Positions 46,213 to 55,479 of a stretch of DNA of 64,000 bases are shown piece by piece. The stretch is taken from NCBI GenBank assembly GCA_963778075.1, contig CAVZTJ010000018.1:40977-104976 (forward strand), in the 5' to 3' direction. The notes beneath the pieces were generated by a model. That model had not been told where the DNA came from, ran no database searches, and worked only from the letters and a program-made list of their open reading frames with translations. Positions within the stretch are counted from its first letter, which is position 1. Each line of letters starts with the position of its first letter. The DNA comes from JASHPR01 sp963778075 (GTDB lineage Bacteria > Actinomycetota > Actinomycetes > Streptosporangiales > Streptosporangiaceae). Both the position numbers and the translations under genes were made by a program.

Positions 46213-47328
46213 TCAGGTCAGGCCGGCGTAGGAGTGCAGGCCGGGGACGAGCAGGCTGATCACCAGGACGTTGAACAGGAGGCAGGCGAAGCCGGTCAGC
46301 TGGATGTAGGCAGCGCGGCGCCCGCGCCAGCCGGCGGTGGCTCTCGCGTGCAGGAAGCACGCGTACACCACCCAGGTGATGAAGGCCCAGGTCTCGGTGG
46401 GGTCCCAGCTCCAGTAGCTGCCCCAGGCCCGGTCCGCCCAGATCGCGCCGGCCATGACGCCGAAGGTCCAGATCGGGAAGCCGAATACAACGGTGCGGTA
46501 CGCGAGCCGGTCCAGCACCTCGGGACCCGGCAGCCGGCGGAGTATCCCGTCCGACCCGGTCGGGCGGCCCGCAGCGACCCGGCGGGCATGCCGGTCGACG
46601 AACAGGTAAGCGATGCCGATCACGGCGGCCACGAAGAACACCCCGGTGGCCAGCGTCATCGCTGTCACGTGAATGGCCAGCCAGTACGACTGCAGCGCCG
46701 GGACCAGCGGCCCGGCCGGGGTGTAGATGACGGTCTCGGCCAGCCCCAGCACCAGCACCACGGCGGCCATGACGAACAGGCCCAGGTAGTACGCGCGGTA
46801 CCGGATCATGACGCCGAGGAAGAACGCCACAGCCACACACGTGAGCGCCGTGACGAACTCGTACATGTCGCCCCAGGGCAGCCGGTGCACGGACAGGCCG
46901 CGCAGCACCACACCGCTGAGGTGAGCGGCAAGACCGAGGCTGGTCAGCACCACGGCGATCGTGACCCATCGCCCAACGCTCTCCCGGTCGGGCACGCCCT
47001 TGATGACTCCGCGCAGGCCGGCGCCGGCGGCGTCGCCGGGCGGCGAGTCCCCGGACGCCGCAGCCGCGCCGCCGCCCGTGGACGAGGTGCCGACCACGGG
47101 CGGGGTGCCACCGGCGGTCGCCGCTGGCTTCGCACCGACCAGCGCCGCCTCCTCGGGCGCCGGCTCCACGGCGACCACCGCGGACGCCTTGGCACTGCGC
47201 AGGGCCGGGAGCTTCTTCTTCCCGTACGCGAAGTCGCAGGCGTACGCGAGCATCGCGAGCGCGTAGATGACGACCGCAGTCAGCAGGAAATCGTTGCTGA
47301 TGTCAGCGAGTCCGGTGTTCACGGGCAT
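46213..47328 (-). CDS. ccsB: Cytochrome c biogenesis protein CcsB (system II)
   Basis: A 371-residue membrane protein of the heme-handling family. The WWD heme-binding motif is WGSYWSWDPTETWAFITW; flanking helices and conserved His (SYWLAIHVTAM and ISLLVPGLHSY) ligate heme. A Pro/Ala-rich loop sits near residues 40-115. CcsB with ResB exports heme and attaches it to apocytochrome c outside the membrane. ATG 47328. It lies 7 bp downstream of resB on the minus strand. Confidence 0.95.
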   Translation of the reverse strand: MPVNTGLADISNDFLLTAVVIYALAMLAYACDFAYGKKKLPALRSAKASAVVAVEPAPEEAALVGAKPAATAGGTPPVVGTSSTGGGAAAASGDSPPGDAAGAGLRGVIKGVPDRESVGRWVTIAVVLTSLGLAAHLSGVVLRGLSVHRLPWGDMYEFVTALTCVAVAFFLGVMIRYRAYYLGLFVMAAVVLVLGLAETVIYTPAGPLVPALQSYWLAIHVTAMTLATGVFFVAAVIGIAYLFVDRHARRVAAGRPTGSDGILRRLPGPEVLDRLAYRTVVFGFPIWTFGVMAGAIWADRAWGSYWSWDPTETWAFITWVVYACFLHARATAGWRGRRAAYIQLTGFACLLFNVLVISLLVPGLHSYAGLT

Positions 47329-47335
47329 GTGTGCT

Positions 47336-49132
47336 TCACTCCCCGGCGAATTGTTCGGGGTCGGGTGGATCGGATTGTTCGGTTCGGCCGGCTGCTTCGA
47401 GGCCGGGATCGGGCGATGGGCTGGCGTCGATGCTGGCCCGATGCAAGCCGCTGAGCTCGGTTGCCAGGCCGGCGAACTCGTCCTCGAAGCCGCCCGCCGC
47501 GTCGGACCGGGTCAGCCCGCCGAGATCAACGATGGTGTTGCCTGCACCGTCCGCGCTCGCGCGCACGAACACCCTGCGCCGCCGCACCATGAACGACAGG
47601 AGCAGCCCGGCGAGGACCGCGATGCCCGACCACAGGGCGGCCGTCTGCCCCGGGTCGTAGGTGATCTGGAGGCTGACCCACTGCTGGTACCCGGTGTAGG
47701 TGAGCGTGCCCAGGCCGTTGGGCAGCTTGATCGACTGGCCGATGGCCAGCGGCCTCGGGGAGACCGCCAGCTCGCGCAGCCCGGCGGTGTCCAGCGAGTA
47801 CACCGACTGCGACGGGCCCGAGTTCATGCCGAGGTTGCCCGCGTAGGACACCAGGCTGACCATCGGGTTGTCCGGCGCGGGGAAGTAGGACTGCAGCTTT
47901 CCGCCCACGTCGATCGCGCTGGGCAGGAACACGCCGACGAAGCCGAGCCCCTTGGGGTCGGCGTCGGGAACCTTGATCGCGCCCTCGGAAACCAGCCCGG
48001 TGGTCTCCACGGGGATGAACGGAACGGCTCCGTCGAAGACCACGCGCCCGGTCCCGTCGGTGATCCGGAATTCCGGGGCGTAGCCGTGGCCGATGAGGAA
48101 GACCCGGGCGCCGTCCACGATCAGCGGGTGGTTGACCGCCAGGTCGTAGCTGTGCATGGGGTCCCCGGGCGAGGCCGAGTAGCGGATGTGCGCGTTGAAC
48201 GCGGCCGGCTGGCCGACGAGCGTGCCCGAGGTCACGTACGACGCGCTGAAGTGATCCAGGGCGACCGTGAACGGCTGCAGGTTGTCCGGGCCGACCAGCC
48301 GGCCAGGATGGAACTCATCCAGCGCGGTCACCGTGTTAGCGAACGAGGTCCCGGTGACTAGCAGCCGGTCGGCCTTGTATCCGAAGAGCCCGCCAAGGCC
48401 GATCGACACCAGCAGGCCGAGCAGGGCCATGTGAAAGAGCAGGTTGCCTACTTCCCGCAGGTAACCCTTTTCCGCGGAGACCCAGCCCGGCCCGGTCCGC
48501 AGCCGGAACCGCTTCCCCGACAGCGCCTTCGCCGCCGACTCGAGGGCTGCCTCGGGGGCGAGCGGCGTGGCGTAGCTGACCGCGAACGGCAGCCTGGACA
48601 GATTGCCCGGCGCTCGCGGCGGCGGCTGCCGCGCCGAACCGACCAGACGCAGTGTCCTGGGCAGCACGCAGCCCACCAGCGACGTGAACAGCAGAATGTA
48701 GATCGCGGCGAACCACGGGGCGCCGAACACGTTGAACAGCCCAAGGTCGCCGAGGACGCGGGCGAGCACCGGATGCGAGGAGTAGTACTGCGCCACCGAA
48801 GCCGGGTTGGTGCCCTGCTGCGGCAGCAGCGAGCCGGGCACACTCCCCGCGGCGAGCAGGAACAGCAGGACCAGTGCGGTCCGCATCGACGTCAGCTGCC
48901 GCCAGCCCCAGCGGAGCCAGCCCACCACGCCCAGCGAGAGACCCGGGGGGCGGGGGGTGGCAGGCGCGTCGCGGTGGCCCTCGGGGGTCACGTCATGGAT
49001 CTCGGCGGCCCCGTGGCGCTGGCCCTCGGCGGTCGTGGCGCGGCCGTCGCCGGCGACGGTGGCGTCCAGACCATCGGCCTCGGCGGCCTGAGCGTCGGGC
49101 TTGGCTTCTGGCGGGGTCCGCAGCCAGGTCAT
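47336..49132 (-). CDS. resB: Cytochrome c biogenesis protein ResB (Ccs1)
   Basis: A 598-residue membrane protein. Helix regions include TSMRTALVLLFLLAAGSVPG and FAAIYILLFTSLVGCVLP near the start; a large extracytoplasmic domain follows (residues ~220-500, with AFNAHIRYSASPGDP and others), and a final helix ALWSGIAVLAGLLLSFMVRR. ResB pairs with CcsB as the heme-to-apocytochrome ligase. The N-terminus is acidic and Ala-rich. ATG overlaps the TlpA stop by 4 nt (49129-49132). Confidence 0.95.
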   Translation of the reverse strand: MTWLRTPPEAKPDAQAAEADGLDATVAGDGRATTAEGQRHGAAEIHDVTPEGHRDAPATPRPPGLSLGVVGWLRWGWRQLTSMRTALVLLFLLAAGSVPGSLLPQQGTNPASVAQYYSSHPVLARVLGDLGLFNVFGAPWFAAIYILLFTSLVGCVLPRTLRLVGSARQPPPRAPGNLSRLPFAVSYATPLAPEAALESAAKALSGKRFRLRTGPGWVSAEKGYLREVGNLLFHMALLGLLVSIGLGGLFGYKADRLLVTGTSFANTVTALDEFHPGRLVGPDNLQPFTVALDHFSASYVTSGTLVGQPAAFNAHIRYSASPGDPMHSYDLAVNHPLIVDGARVFLIGHGYAPEFRITDGTGRVVFDGAVPFIPVETTGLVSEGAIKVPDADPKGLGFVGVFLPSAIDVGGKLQSYFPAPDNPMVSLVSYAGNLGMNSGPSQSVYSLDTAGLRELAVSPRPLAIGQSIKLPNGLGTLTYTGYQQWVSLQITYDPGQTAALWSGIAVLAGLLLSFMVRRRRVFVRASADGAGNTIVDLGGLTRSDAAGGFEDEFAGLATELSGLHRASIDASPSPDPGLEAAGRTEQSDPPDPEQFAGE

Positions 49133-49770
49133 TCCTGCTCCGCCTTAACCTGCTTGATCAGCGCCTTGAGGCCGGAGTACGACGCCTGGCCCACGATGCG
49201 GGCCGCGATCCGGCCGCTGCGGTCAATCACCAGGGTGGTGGGGATGCTGGCCGGCGGCACGGTCCCGCTGAAGTCAAGGGCGACCAGGTCGTTCGGGTCG
49301 TTCAGGCTCGGATAGCTGATCCGGAACGTGCGCATGAAACCCTCCGCGCTCGCCGGGTCGTCCCTGATGTCGACGCCGACGAACCGCACGTCGGTCCCGG
49401 CAAAGTTCCGGGCGAGGGTGCCGAGCGCCGGGGCCTCCTCACGGCATGGCGTGCACCACGATCCCCAGAAGTTCATCACGACCACGGAGCCACGGTCGGC
49501 GGAAAGCTTGAACTTGCTCCCGGTCAGCGTCGTGCCTTCGACATCGGGTGCCTTAGGGCGAGCACCCGACCGGAACACCGTCGTGCCGTAGTTACCGGTC
49601 ACAAAGCTGCTGCCGTTACCGATCGCGGTGTCCTGCGCGGTGGCGCCTGCGTCGCAGGCGGCGGCGCCGAGCACGAGGGCAGCCGCAACCAGCGCGCCGG
49701 CGGCGGCGCGGCGCGGCGACCGCACCGCAGCGCCGACCACGCGGCTAGCAAAGTACGGCAGCCGGAGCAC
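49129..49770 (-). CDS. TlpA/ResA-like thiol-disulfide oxidoreductase
   Basis: A 213-residue exported thioredoxin-fold protein. An uncleaved or lipid-anchored signal segment (AALVLGAAACDAG, possible lipobox GAAAC) precedes the domain. The active site WGSWCTPCREEAP has Cys106 and Cys109. It keeps apocytochrome cysteines reduced for heme attachment. It starts at GTG 49770 and overlaps resB by 4 nt. The membrane electron donor CcdA, often present between these genes in actinomycetes, is absent here. Confidence 0.93.
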   Translation of the reverse strand: MLRLPYFASRVVGAAVRSPRRAAAGALVAAALVLGAAACDAGATAQDTAIGNGSSFVTGNYGTTVFRSGARPKAPDVEGTTLTGSKFKLSADRGSVVVMNFWGSWCTPCREEAPALGTLARNFAGTDVRFVGVDIRDDPASAEGFMRTFRISYPSLNDPNDLVALDFSGTVPPASIPTTLVIDRSGRIAARIVGQASYSGLKALIKQVKAEQE

Positions 49771-49912
49771 TGGATGATCTCCTACACACAGTAGTACCGC
49801 GGCCCATTGTGCCGGATCGCTCTGGACGGCCGAGCAGCGGGTGGGAATTCGAGGGTAACGGCGGCGGCAGCGGGTGGGAGTTCGAGCCTAGTCGCGACGG
49901 GCCGCGGGCGGG

Positions 49913-50557
49913 TCAGGCACCGGCTACCCGGCGGCGGCCAGCGCCAGCGGGATCGGCGTAGCTCACCCCGGTCACCTGGTCACCCAGATAGGTGAAGCTA
50001 GTGACGCTGGCCAGGGCGCACTCGCGTTTGCGCGGGTCGTGCCAGAGCCTGCGGCCTTCGACGTCGCGGCGGGCGACCCAGATCGGCAGCTGGTGGCTGA
50101 CCAGCACCGCCTCGTGCCCGCGCGCCGTGGCGGCGGTGTCGGACATCGCGGCCCGCATCCGCACGGCGATCTCCCGGTAGGGCTCGCCCCAGGACGGCCG
50201 GACCGGATTCCACATGTGCCGCCAGTGTTGCGGACGCCGCAGCGCACCATCGCCCACGCCGAACGTCAGGCCCTGGAAGTGGTTCCATGGCTCGATCAGC
50301 CGGTCGTCCATCACCACGTCGAGGCCAAACTGGGCGGCGATCGGCTCGGCGGTCTCGAGCGCGCGCTCCAGGGGAGAGGACCGGAGCACGGTTACGTCCC
50401 GGCCCGCCAGGAAGTCCGCGGCCGCCTTGGCCATCACCCGGCCGTCGGCCGAAAGGTGGAACCCGGGGATCGTGCCGTAGAGCACGCCGCGAGGGTTCTC
50501 CACCTCGCCATGGCGCACGAGGTGCACGACGGTCGTGTCAGCCGGGTTGTTGCTCAT
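49913..50557 (-). CDS. Histidine phosphatase superfamily protein
   Basis: A 214-residue phosphoglycerate-mutase-like protein. The catalytic motif VHLVRHGEVENPRGVLYG gives the phosphorylated His and Arg; LRSSPLERALETAEPIA and EAVLVSHQLPIWVARRD supply the second His. Substrate unknown; gene order beside the heme/cytochrome block is conserved in many actinomycetes. ATG 50557. Confidence 0.93.
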   Translation of the reverse strand: MSNNPADTTVVHLVRHGEVENPRGVLYGTIPGFHLSADGRVMAKAAADFLAGRDVTVLRSSPLERALETAEPIAAQFGLDVVMDDRLIEPWNHFQGLTFGVGDGALRRPQHWRHMWNPVRPSWGEPYREIAVRMRAAMSDTAATARGHEAVLVSHQLPIWVARRDVEGRRLWHDPRKRECALASVTSFTYLGDQVTGVSYADPAGAGRRRVAGA

Positions 50558-50676
50558 CGCGCGCTCAGCCTATCCGCCCGGCCAGCGGCGATCCCCGGCG
50601 CCACCGGCGCCGACAGCCCGGGCCCATGGTCGGCGTGCGAAGCGTGACTGGGGAGGCGTCGCGTAACGGGCGGCTG

Positions 50677-51189
50677 TCAGGCCAGGATTTCCGCGTACCG
50701 TCTGCGGTCGGCGATCACTTCACGGATCGACCGCAGCCGTGCCTCGGCGGCAGGCAGGTCGATCTCGTCGAGGACGGCCACCGACCCCAGCTCCCGGGAC
50801 AGCGCGTCGGACTCGCCGACCAGGGTCCAGTCGAACTGCAGCAACTCGTCAAGGCCCACCCTCCGCACCCGGTCCCAGACCCGGTCCTGGTTGAGCACGG
50901 GCAGCCCGCGCACGGCCGCCGACAGCTCGTCGATGGAGCGGATCAGCCGCTCCGCGCGGCGGATCGGCTCCATCACCTCGCTCGGCGGGAACGGCTGCTC
51001 CCGGGTTGACGGCGGCACCCGGTCCGCCCGCCAGCGGCTGGCCAGGTCCCGGATTCGGGCGGTCGCCTCGCCGAGGCCGCGGCCAACCCGTTCCCGGACC
51101 AGCAGGTCATCGGCGCGCAGCCGCCCCTTTGCCGTGTAGACGTCGGACGCCAGCAGGCTGCGCAGCCTGTCGGCTACGCCATCGGCCAC
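50677..51189 (-). CDS. Hypothetical helical protein beside an SPFH gene
   Basis: A 170-residue, Arg/Glu-rich, mostly helical protein (LVRERVGRGLGEATARIRDL; AERLIRSIDELSAAVRGL). No family recognised. It starts at GTG 51189, 1 bp after the stop of the SPFH gene, so the two are one unit. No signal or membrane segment. A role in scaffolding with SPFH is a guess. Confidence 0.75.
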   Translation of the reverse strand: MADGVADRLRSLLASDVYTAKGRLRADDLLVRERVGRGLGEATARIRDLASRWRADRVPPSTREQPFPPSEVMEPIRRAERLIRSIDELSAAVRGLPVLNQDRVWDRVRRVGLDELLQFDWTLVGESDALSRELGSVAVLDEIDLPAAEARLRSIREVIADRRRYAEILA

Positions 51190-51190
51190 C

Positions 51191-52054
51191 TCAGGCCCCG
51201 GGAAGCTCGGTCACGTGCGCGCCGAGGCTGCCGTCGCCCGGCAGGGGCACGAGCGGGCCTGCCTGGGCCGAGGTGATCCCGATGTTGAACGGCTCGCCGA
51301 TCGCCATGTTCGGCGCGGACAGCAGGCCCCTCTCGGCCATCTTCATCGCCACGTAGTAGCGGACGGCCTCGTGCTCGGTAAGGCCGAACGCGCGCAGCGA
51401 GATCAGCTCGCGCATCCGCTCGTCCTTGGGCCGCATGAGCACCTTCACGTCGTTGAGCATGATCCCGTAGATGGACAGGAAGTCCTGCAGGTGGCCACGG
51501 ACCAGCTCGGTGATCTCGTGGATCCTCTCGTTCACCCGCTCCAGCGGGGTTACCTGGACGATCTGGTTGATCGACTGCTCGACGACCGGGCCCGCGTAGG
51601 CGTTGATCGCTTCCGTGGTCAGCAGGTGCCCGTGGTACGGCATGTGCGTCACCAGCTTGACCGCGTCGTCCCTGGTGTCCACGTGGACGTAGTAGTCCAC
51701 GTCGTAGTCGAGCTCGGCTAGCTCCCGGGACAGCGCGAGACCTCGTGACTTGGCCACGCTCTTGGCCCGGGAGACGAACAGCGCCTCGTACTGCCACGGC
51801 GACTGGCCGCCGTAAAAGCTCTGCTGGATGCTGCCGAGCAGCGGCCGCTGCGGCGTGGACACCGGGTACTGGCCGGTCTCGTAGACGTCGAGCACGGCGC
51901 CGCGCGACTTCAGCACGCAGAAGTGGTTGCTCTCGACGGTCAGCAGGCTGCCATTCATGATGTCGTTGCCCGGATAGTGGTACATCAGGACGCCGGGGCC
52001 CATGACCTCGGTGCCGTCGTGGTTCAGCGTGCTGATGACGTTGCGTAAGGCCAT
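51191..52054 (-). CDS. SPFH domain-containing protein
   Basis: A 287-residue protein, MALRNVISTLNHDGTEVMGP at the start. Central features are VLKSRGAVLDVYETGQYPV, EALFVSRAKSV and DYYVHVDTRDDAV, then a helical VNERIHEITELVRGHLQDFL segment, all consistent with an SPFH/prohibitin-like domain of the YdjI/virion-core type. Such proteins form membrane- or envelope-associated scaffolds. I chose ATG 52054 with GGGAG 7 nt upstream over the longer frame to 52129. Located between the histidine phosphatase and hemL. Confidence 0.78.
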   Translation of the reverse strand: MALRNVISTLNHDGTEVMGPGVLMYHYPGNDIMNGSLLTVESNHFCVLKSRGAVLDVYETGQYPVSTPQRPLLGSIQQSFYGGQSPWQYEALFVSRAKSVAKSRGLALSRELAELDYDVDYYVHVDTRDDAVKLVTHMPYHGHLLTTEAINAYAGPVVEQSINQIVQVTPLERVNERIHEITELVRGHLQDFLSIYGIMLNDVKVLMRPKDERMRELISLRAFGLTEHEAVRYYVAMKMAERGLLSAPNMAIGEPFNIGITSAQAGPLVPLPGDGSLGAHVTELPGA

Positions 52055-52183
52055 GTCCGGCTCCCGTCCTTCGCCCACCGCGTGGAGCGGATATATCAGC
52101 ATCCTGACACCGCGCAGCGACATTCGCATAACGCGCAGTCAGGGCGGGTGGCGAGGCGCCGCTCGCTGGTGGGCGCGGGCGGT

Positions 52184-53479
52184 TCAGGCCAGCGCTTCGG
52201 CGGCCGCGCGGGCCGCGGTGGGCAGCGCGCCGGCGATCCTGTCGATGGCCGCGTCATCGTGCGCCGCGGACAGGAACCAAGCCTCGTAGCCTGACGGCGG
52301 AAGGTAGACGCCGCGATCGAGCATCGCGTGGAAGAACGCCGCGTAGGCTGCGGCGGACTGGCCCTTGGCCTCGGCAAAGTCACGGACCGGGCCGTCGGCG
52401 CCGAGGAACACTGAGAACAGGCTGCCCGCCTCCTGCAGCTGGAACGGCACCCCCTCGGCCTTCAGCGCCTCGGCGGCCAGCGCAGCGACCGCCGCGGCGG
52501 CCTTGTCCACCCGGGCGTAGACATCCGGCATGCAGGCCCTGAGCGTGGCCAGGCCGGCGGCGGTGGCCAGGGGGTTACCGGACAGCGTGCCCGCCTGGTA
52601 GACCGGGCCGGCCGGGGCCAGCCTCTCCATGATCTCAGCGCGCCCGCCGAACGCCGCGGCGGGCAGGCCGCCGCCCATCACCTTGCCGAACGTCGTCAGG
52701 TCGCCCGCCACGCCCTCGCGGCCGTACCAGCCAGAACTCGTGACCCGGAATCCGGTGAGGACCTCGTCCATGATGAGCAGCGCGCCGTGCTCCCGGCAGA
52801 GCGCGGCGAGCTGCTCGTTGAAGCCCGCGGCCGGCGGCACCACTCCCATGTTGGCCGGGCAGGCCTCCGTGATCACGCAGGCGATGTCGTCCGGCCGGGT
52901 GGCGAACACCTGGCGCACGGCCTCGGGGTCGTTGTACGGCAGCACGATCGTGTCGGCAGCCGCCGCGCCGGTCACCCCGGGCGAGTCGGGCAGGCCGAAC
53001 GTCGCGACACCGGAGCCGGCCGCGGCGAGCAGCGCGTCCACGTGGCCGTGGTAGCAGCCGGCGAACTTGACCACCATCCGGCGGCCGGTAAAGCCCCTGG
53101 CGAGCCGGAGCGCGGTCATGGTCGCCTCGGTGCCGGAACTGACCAGGCGCACCTTCTCCACCGGGGCGCGCGCGACGAGTTCCTCGGCGAGCTCCACCTC
53201 GCCGGGGGTGGCGGTTCCGAACGAGGTTCCCTTGGCCAGCGCCCTGGCAACGGCGTCGATGACGTCAGGATGCGCGTGACCGAGGATCATCGGCCCCCAG
53301 GAGCCGACCAGGTCGACGTAATCGCGCCCGTCCACATCGGTCAGGTAAGCGCCGCTGCCGGACTCCATGAACACCGGTGTGCCGCCCACCGAGCCGAAGG
53401 CGCGCACCGGCGAATTCACCCCTCCGGGCGTGACGGTACGCGCCCGGGCGAACAACTCGCCGGACCTGTCGTGTGTCAT
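52184..53479 (-). CDS. hemL: Glutamate-1-semialdehyde 2,1-aminomutase
   Basis: A 431-residue PLP enzyme, last step of the C5 route to 5-aminolevulinate. The PLP lysine is Lys266 in LTTFGKVMGGGLPAAAFGG; GSWGPMILGHAHPDV and SSGTEATMTALRLARG are family motifs. It acts with HemA, encoded in the same strand block. ATG 53479 overlaps the PrimPol-like stop by 1 nt. Confidence 0.96.
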   Translation of the reverse strand: MTHDRSGELFARARTVTPGGVNSPVRAFGSVGGTPVFMESGSGAYLTDVDGRDYVDLVGSWGPMILGHAHPDVIDAVARALAKGTSFGTATPGEVELAEELVARAPVEKVRLVSSGTEATMTALRLARGFTGRRMVVKFAGCYHGHVDALLAAAGSGVATFGLPDSPGVTGAAAADTIVLPYNDPEAVRQVFATRPDDIACVITEACPANMGVVPPAAGFNEQLAALCREHGALLIMDEVLTGFRVTSSGWYGREGVAGDLTTFGKVMGGGLPAAAFGGRAEIMERLAPAGPVYQAGTLSGNPLATAAGLATLRACMPDVYARVDKAAAAVAALAAEALKAEGVPFQLQEAGSLFSVFLGADGPVRDFAEAKGQSAAAYAAFFHAMLDRGVYLPPSGYEAWFLSAAHDDAAIDRIAGALPTAARAAAEALA

Positions 53480-54234
53480 TAGCTAGTTCCCTCGCAGGCG
53501 TCGGCCAGGAACCCCAGCAGCCTGAGCCCGTCCGGCAGCGGACCGTCGTCCGGCGGCCGTAGCCAGTGCGCCTTGATCAGGTTCCCGTCCCGGGACGGCG
53601 GCGCGAGCACGTAACTGTTGCGGCAATGCCAGCGTAGCCCGGCCACTTCCGGGTTCATCTCGGGCTCGCAGTCCAAGTTGCAGGACCACCATTCGTCCTC
53701 GTCCGCTGGTGTGCCCCGGGTCGCCACAAAGAACAAGGCCCGGTTGCCCGCGCCGATCGCGACGGGACCGGGCCGGACCGCTGACCGCTCCATTAGGGCG
53801 AGTGCGGCGGCTCCTGCGTTGGCCGGGACGTCAAGGACATCGAATACCCGGCCGGTGACCAGGATGACATTCGCCTCGGGCTGCGCCATCCACCAGTTCC
53901 CCACCACCACTGGATCCGCCGTCGCCTGGCTCTGCCAGGTCGGTGATACCGGATGCGCCCCCGGCGCTGGGCAGCCCACGCGGTCGCAGGAACACGCCCG
54001 CAGCATTTCGTCGTGGCGTTCCGGCCGGCCGGCCGGGCCAGGTCGGGCGGTCCGGCCTGGGCGTCCGGCCCGGCCCGGAAGGCCTGAGCGGCCGGTAAGG
54101 CCGGATCGGCCCGATCGGCTCGGCGGAAAGGCACCTATGCACACCGGCCAGCCCATTGCGGCATACTCGGCCGCGGCAGCCGCCATGCGCACGACGGCCC
54201 TGCGTCGGTTCCCGCGCAGTACCGCCTCCACCAT
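53479..54234 (-). CDS. Bifunctional DNA primase/polymerase-like (PrimPol) protein
   Basis: A 251-residue protein. AEYAAMGWPVCIGAFPP and later CSCDRVGCPAPGAHPVSPTW, VVGNWWMAQPEANVILVTGR and FDVLDVPANAG match the N-terminal prim-pol domain family PF09250 as I recall it. A 37-residue Gly/Arg/Pro insertion (residues ~36-76) from a GC-rich repeat splits the first part. The acidic metal triad is not intact where I can check: the usual DxD is DVP here, so catalysis is doubtful. ATG 54234 has AGGAG 8 nt upstream. It lies between hemB and hemL. Confidence 0.8.
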   Translation of the reverse strand: MVEAVLRGNRRRAVVRMAAAAAEYAAMGWPVCIGAFPPSRSGRSGLTGRSGLPGRAGRPGRTARPGPAGRPERHDEMLRACSCDRVGCPAPGAHPVSPTWQSQATADPVVVGNWWMAQPEANVILVTGRVFDVLDVPANAGAAALALMERSAVRPGPVAIGAGNRALFFVATRGTPADEDEWWSCNLDCEPEMNPEVAGLRWHCRNSYVLAPPSRDGNLIKAHWLRPPDDGPLPDGLRLLGFLADACEGTS

Positions 54235-54402
54235 CGGCTCCACTCCTGGCCCGGCCCCGCAATCTGTATGCACCTGATAATGCCTGGACCATTCCCGGGC
54301 TCGCTCGGCGCCCCCAGGACGAGATGCAGGTGTTGCGTAACAGAGATTGCAAAGTGACCAATGCACGGTCAACCGCTGCTGGGGTGGTCGCGTCTCGGGG
54401 GG

Positions 54403-55386
54403 TCAGCGCAGGCGGCGGGCGACCTCGGCGGCCCAGTAGGTCAGGATGATGCCTGCGCCCGCCCTGCGGATTCCGGTGAGGGTCTCCATGATTATCCGGT
54501 CGCGGTCCAGCCAGCCGTTCGCCGCCGCCGCCTCCACCATCGCGTACTCGCCGCTGACCTGGAAGGCAGCGACCGGTACGTGCACGGCCGCGGCCACCTG
54601 GCTGATCACGTCGAGGTACGCGAGAGCCGGCTTCACCATGACGATGTCCGCGCCCTCGTCCACGTCGAGCAGTACCTCCCGCAGCGCCTCGTCGCCGCCG
54701 GCGGGATCCTGCTGGTAGGAGGCCCGGTCGCCGAACTGCGGAGCGCACTCGGCCGCGTCGCGGAACGGCCCGTAGAACGCCGAGGCGTACTTGGCCGAGT
54801 AGGCGCAGATCGCGACCTCGTCATAGCCGGCCGTGTCGAGCGCCGACCTGATGGCGGCCACCTGGCCGTCCATCATGCCGCTGGGCGCCACCACTCCCGC
54901 GCCGGCCGCCGCCTGGGCGACCGCGATCGAGCCGTACCGCTCCAGCGTCGCGTCGTTGTCGACCTGGCCTGCCAGCGTGAGCATGCCGCAGTGGCCGTGG
55001 TCGGTGTACTCGTCCATGCAGAGGTCTGCCATCAGCACGGTGTCCTCGCCGACTTCGCTGACCAGGTCGCCGAGCGCAAGCTGGACGATGCCGGCCGGGT
55101 CGTCAGCGGCCGAGCCGCGTGCGTCCTTGACTGCCGGGACGCCGAACAGGATGAGCCCGCCGACCCCGGAACCGACCGCCTCGACGGCCGCCTTGCGCAG
55201 GCTGTCCCTGGTGTGCTGCATGACGCCGGGCATCGAGGCAACCGGCTGCGGCTCGTCGATCCCCTCCTTGACGAACAGCGGCAGCACCAAGTCGGCCGGG
55301 CGGAGGCTGGTCTGTGCCACCAGGCGCCGCAGCGCGGCGGTCCGGCGAAGCCTGCGGGGTCGGACAACGGGGAATCCGGCGGCCAT
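54403..55386 (-). CDS. hemB: Porphobilinogen synthase
   Basis: A 327-residue enzyme condensing two 5-aminolevulinates. The Schiff-base lysines are Lys199 (ICAYSAKYASAFYGPFRD) and Lys252 (IVMVKPALAYLDVI). Cys in LCMDEYTDHGHCG belongs to the metal-site region. ATG 55386 has GAGGAG 8 nt upstream. It follows cobA-hemD on the minus strand. Confidence 0.96.
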   Translation of the reverse strand: MAAGFPVVRPRRLRRTAALRRLVAQTSLRPADLVLPLFVKEGIDEPQPVASMPGVMQHTRDSLRKAAVEAVGSGVGGLILFGVPAVKDARGSAADDPAGIVQLALGDLVSEVGEDTVLMADLCMDEYTDHGHCGMLTLAGQVDNDATLERYGSIAVAQAAAGAGVVAPSGMMDGQVAAIRSALDTAGYDEVAICAYSAKYASAFYGPFRDAAECAPQFGDRASYQQDPAGGDEALREVLLDVDEGADIVMVKPALAYLDVISQVAAAVHVPVAAFQVSGEYAMVEAAAANGWLDRDRIIMETLTGIRRAGAGIILTYWAAEVARRLR

Positions 55387-55479
55387 CGGTTTTCTCCTCA
55401 CCTGGGCCCATACCGATCCTACGTTTGGCGCCGCCGCTCGGTTCACGCTGCGCTGCTGCGTTTACCCGCCGCGCGATCC

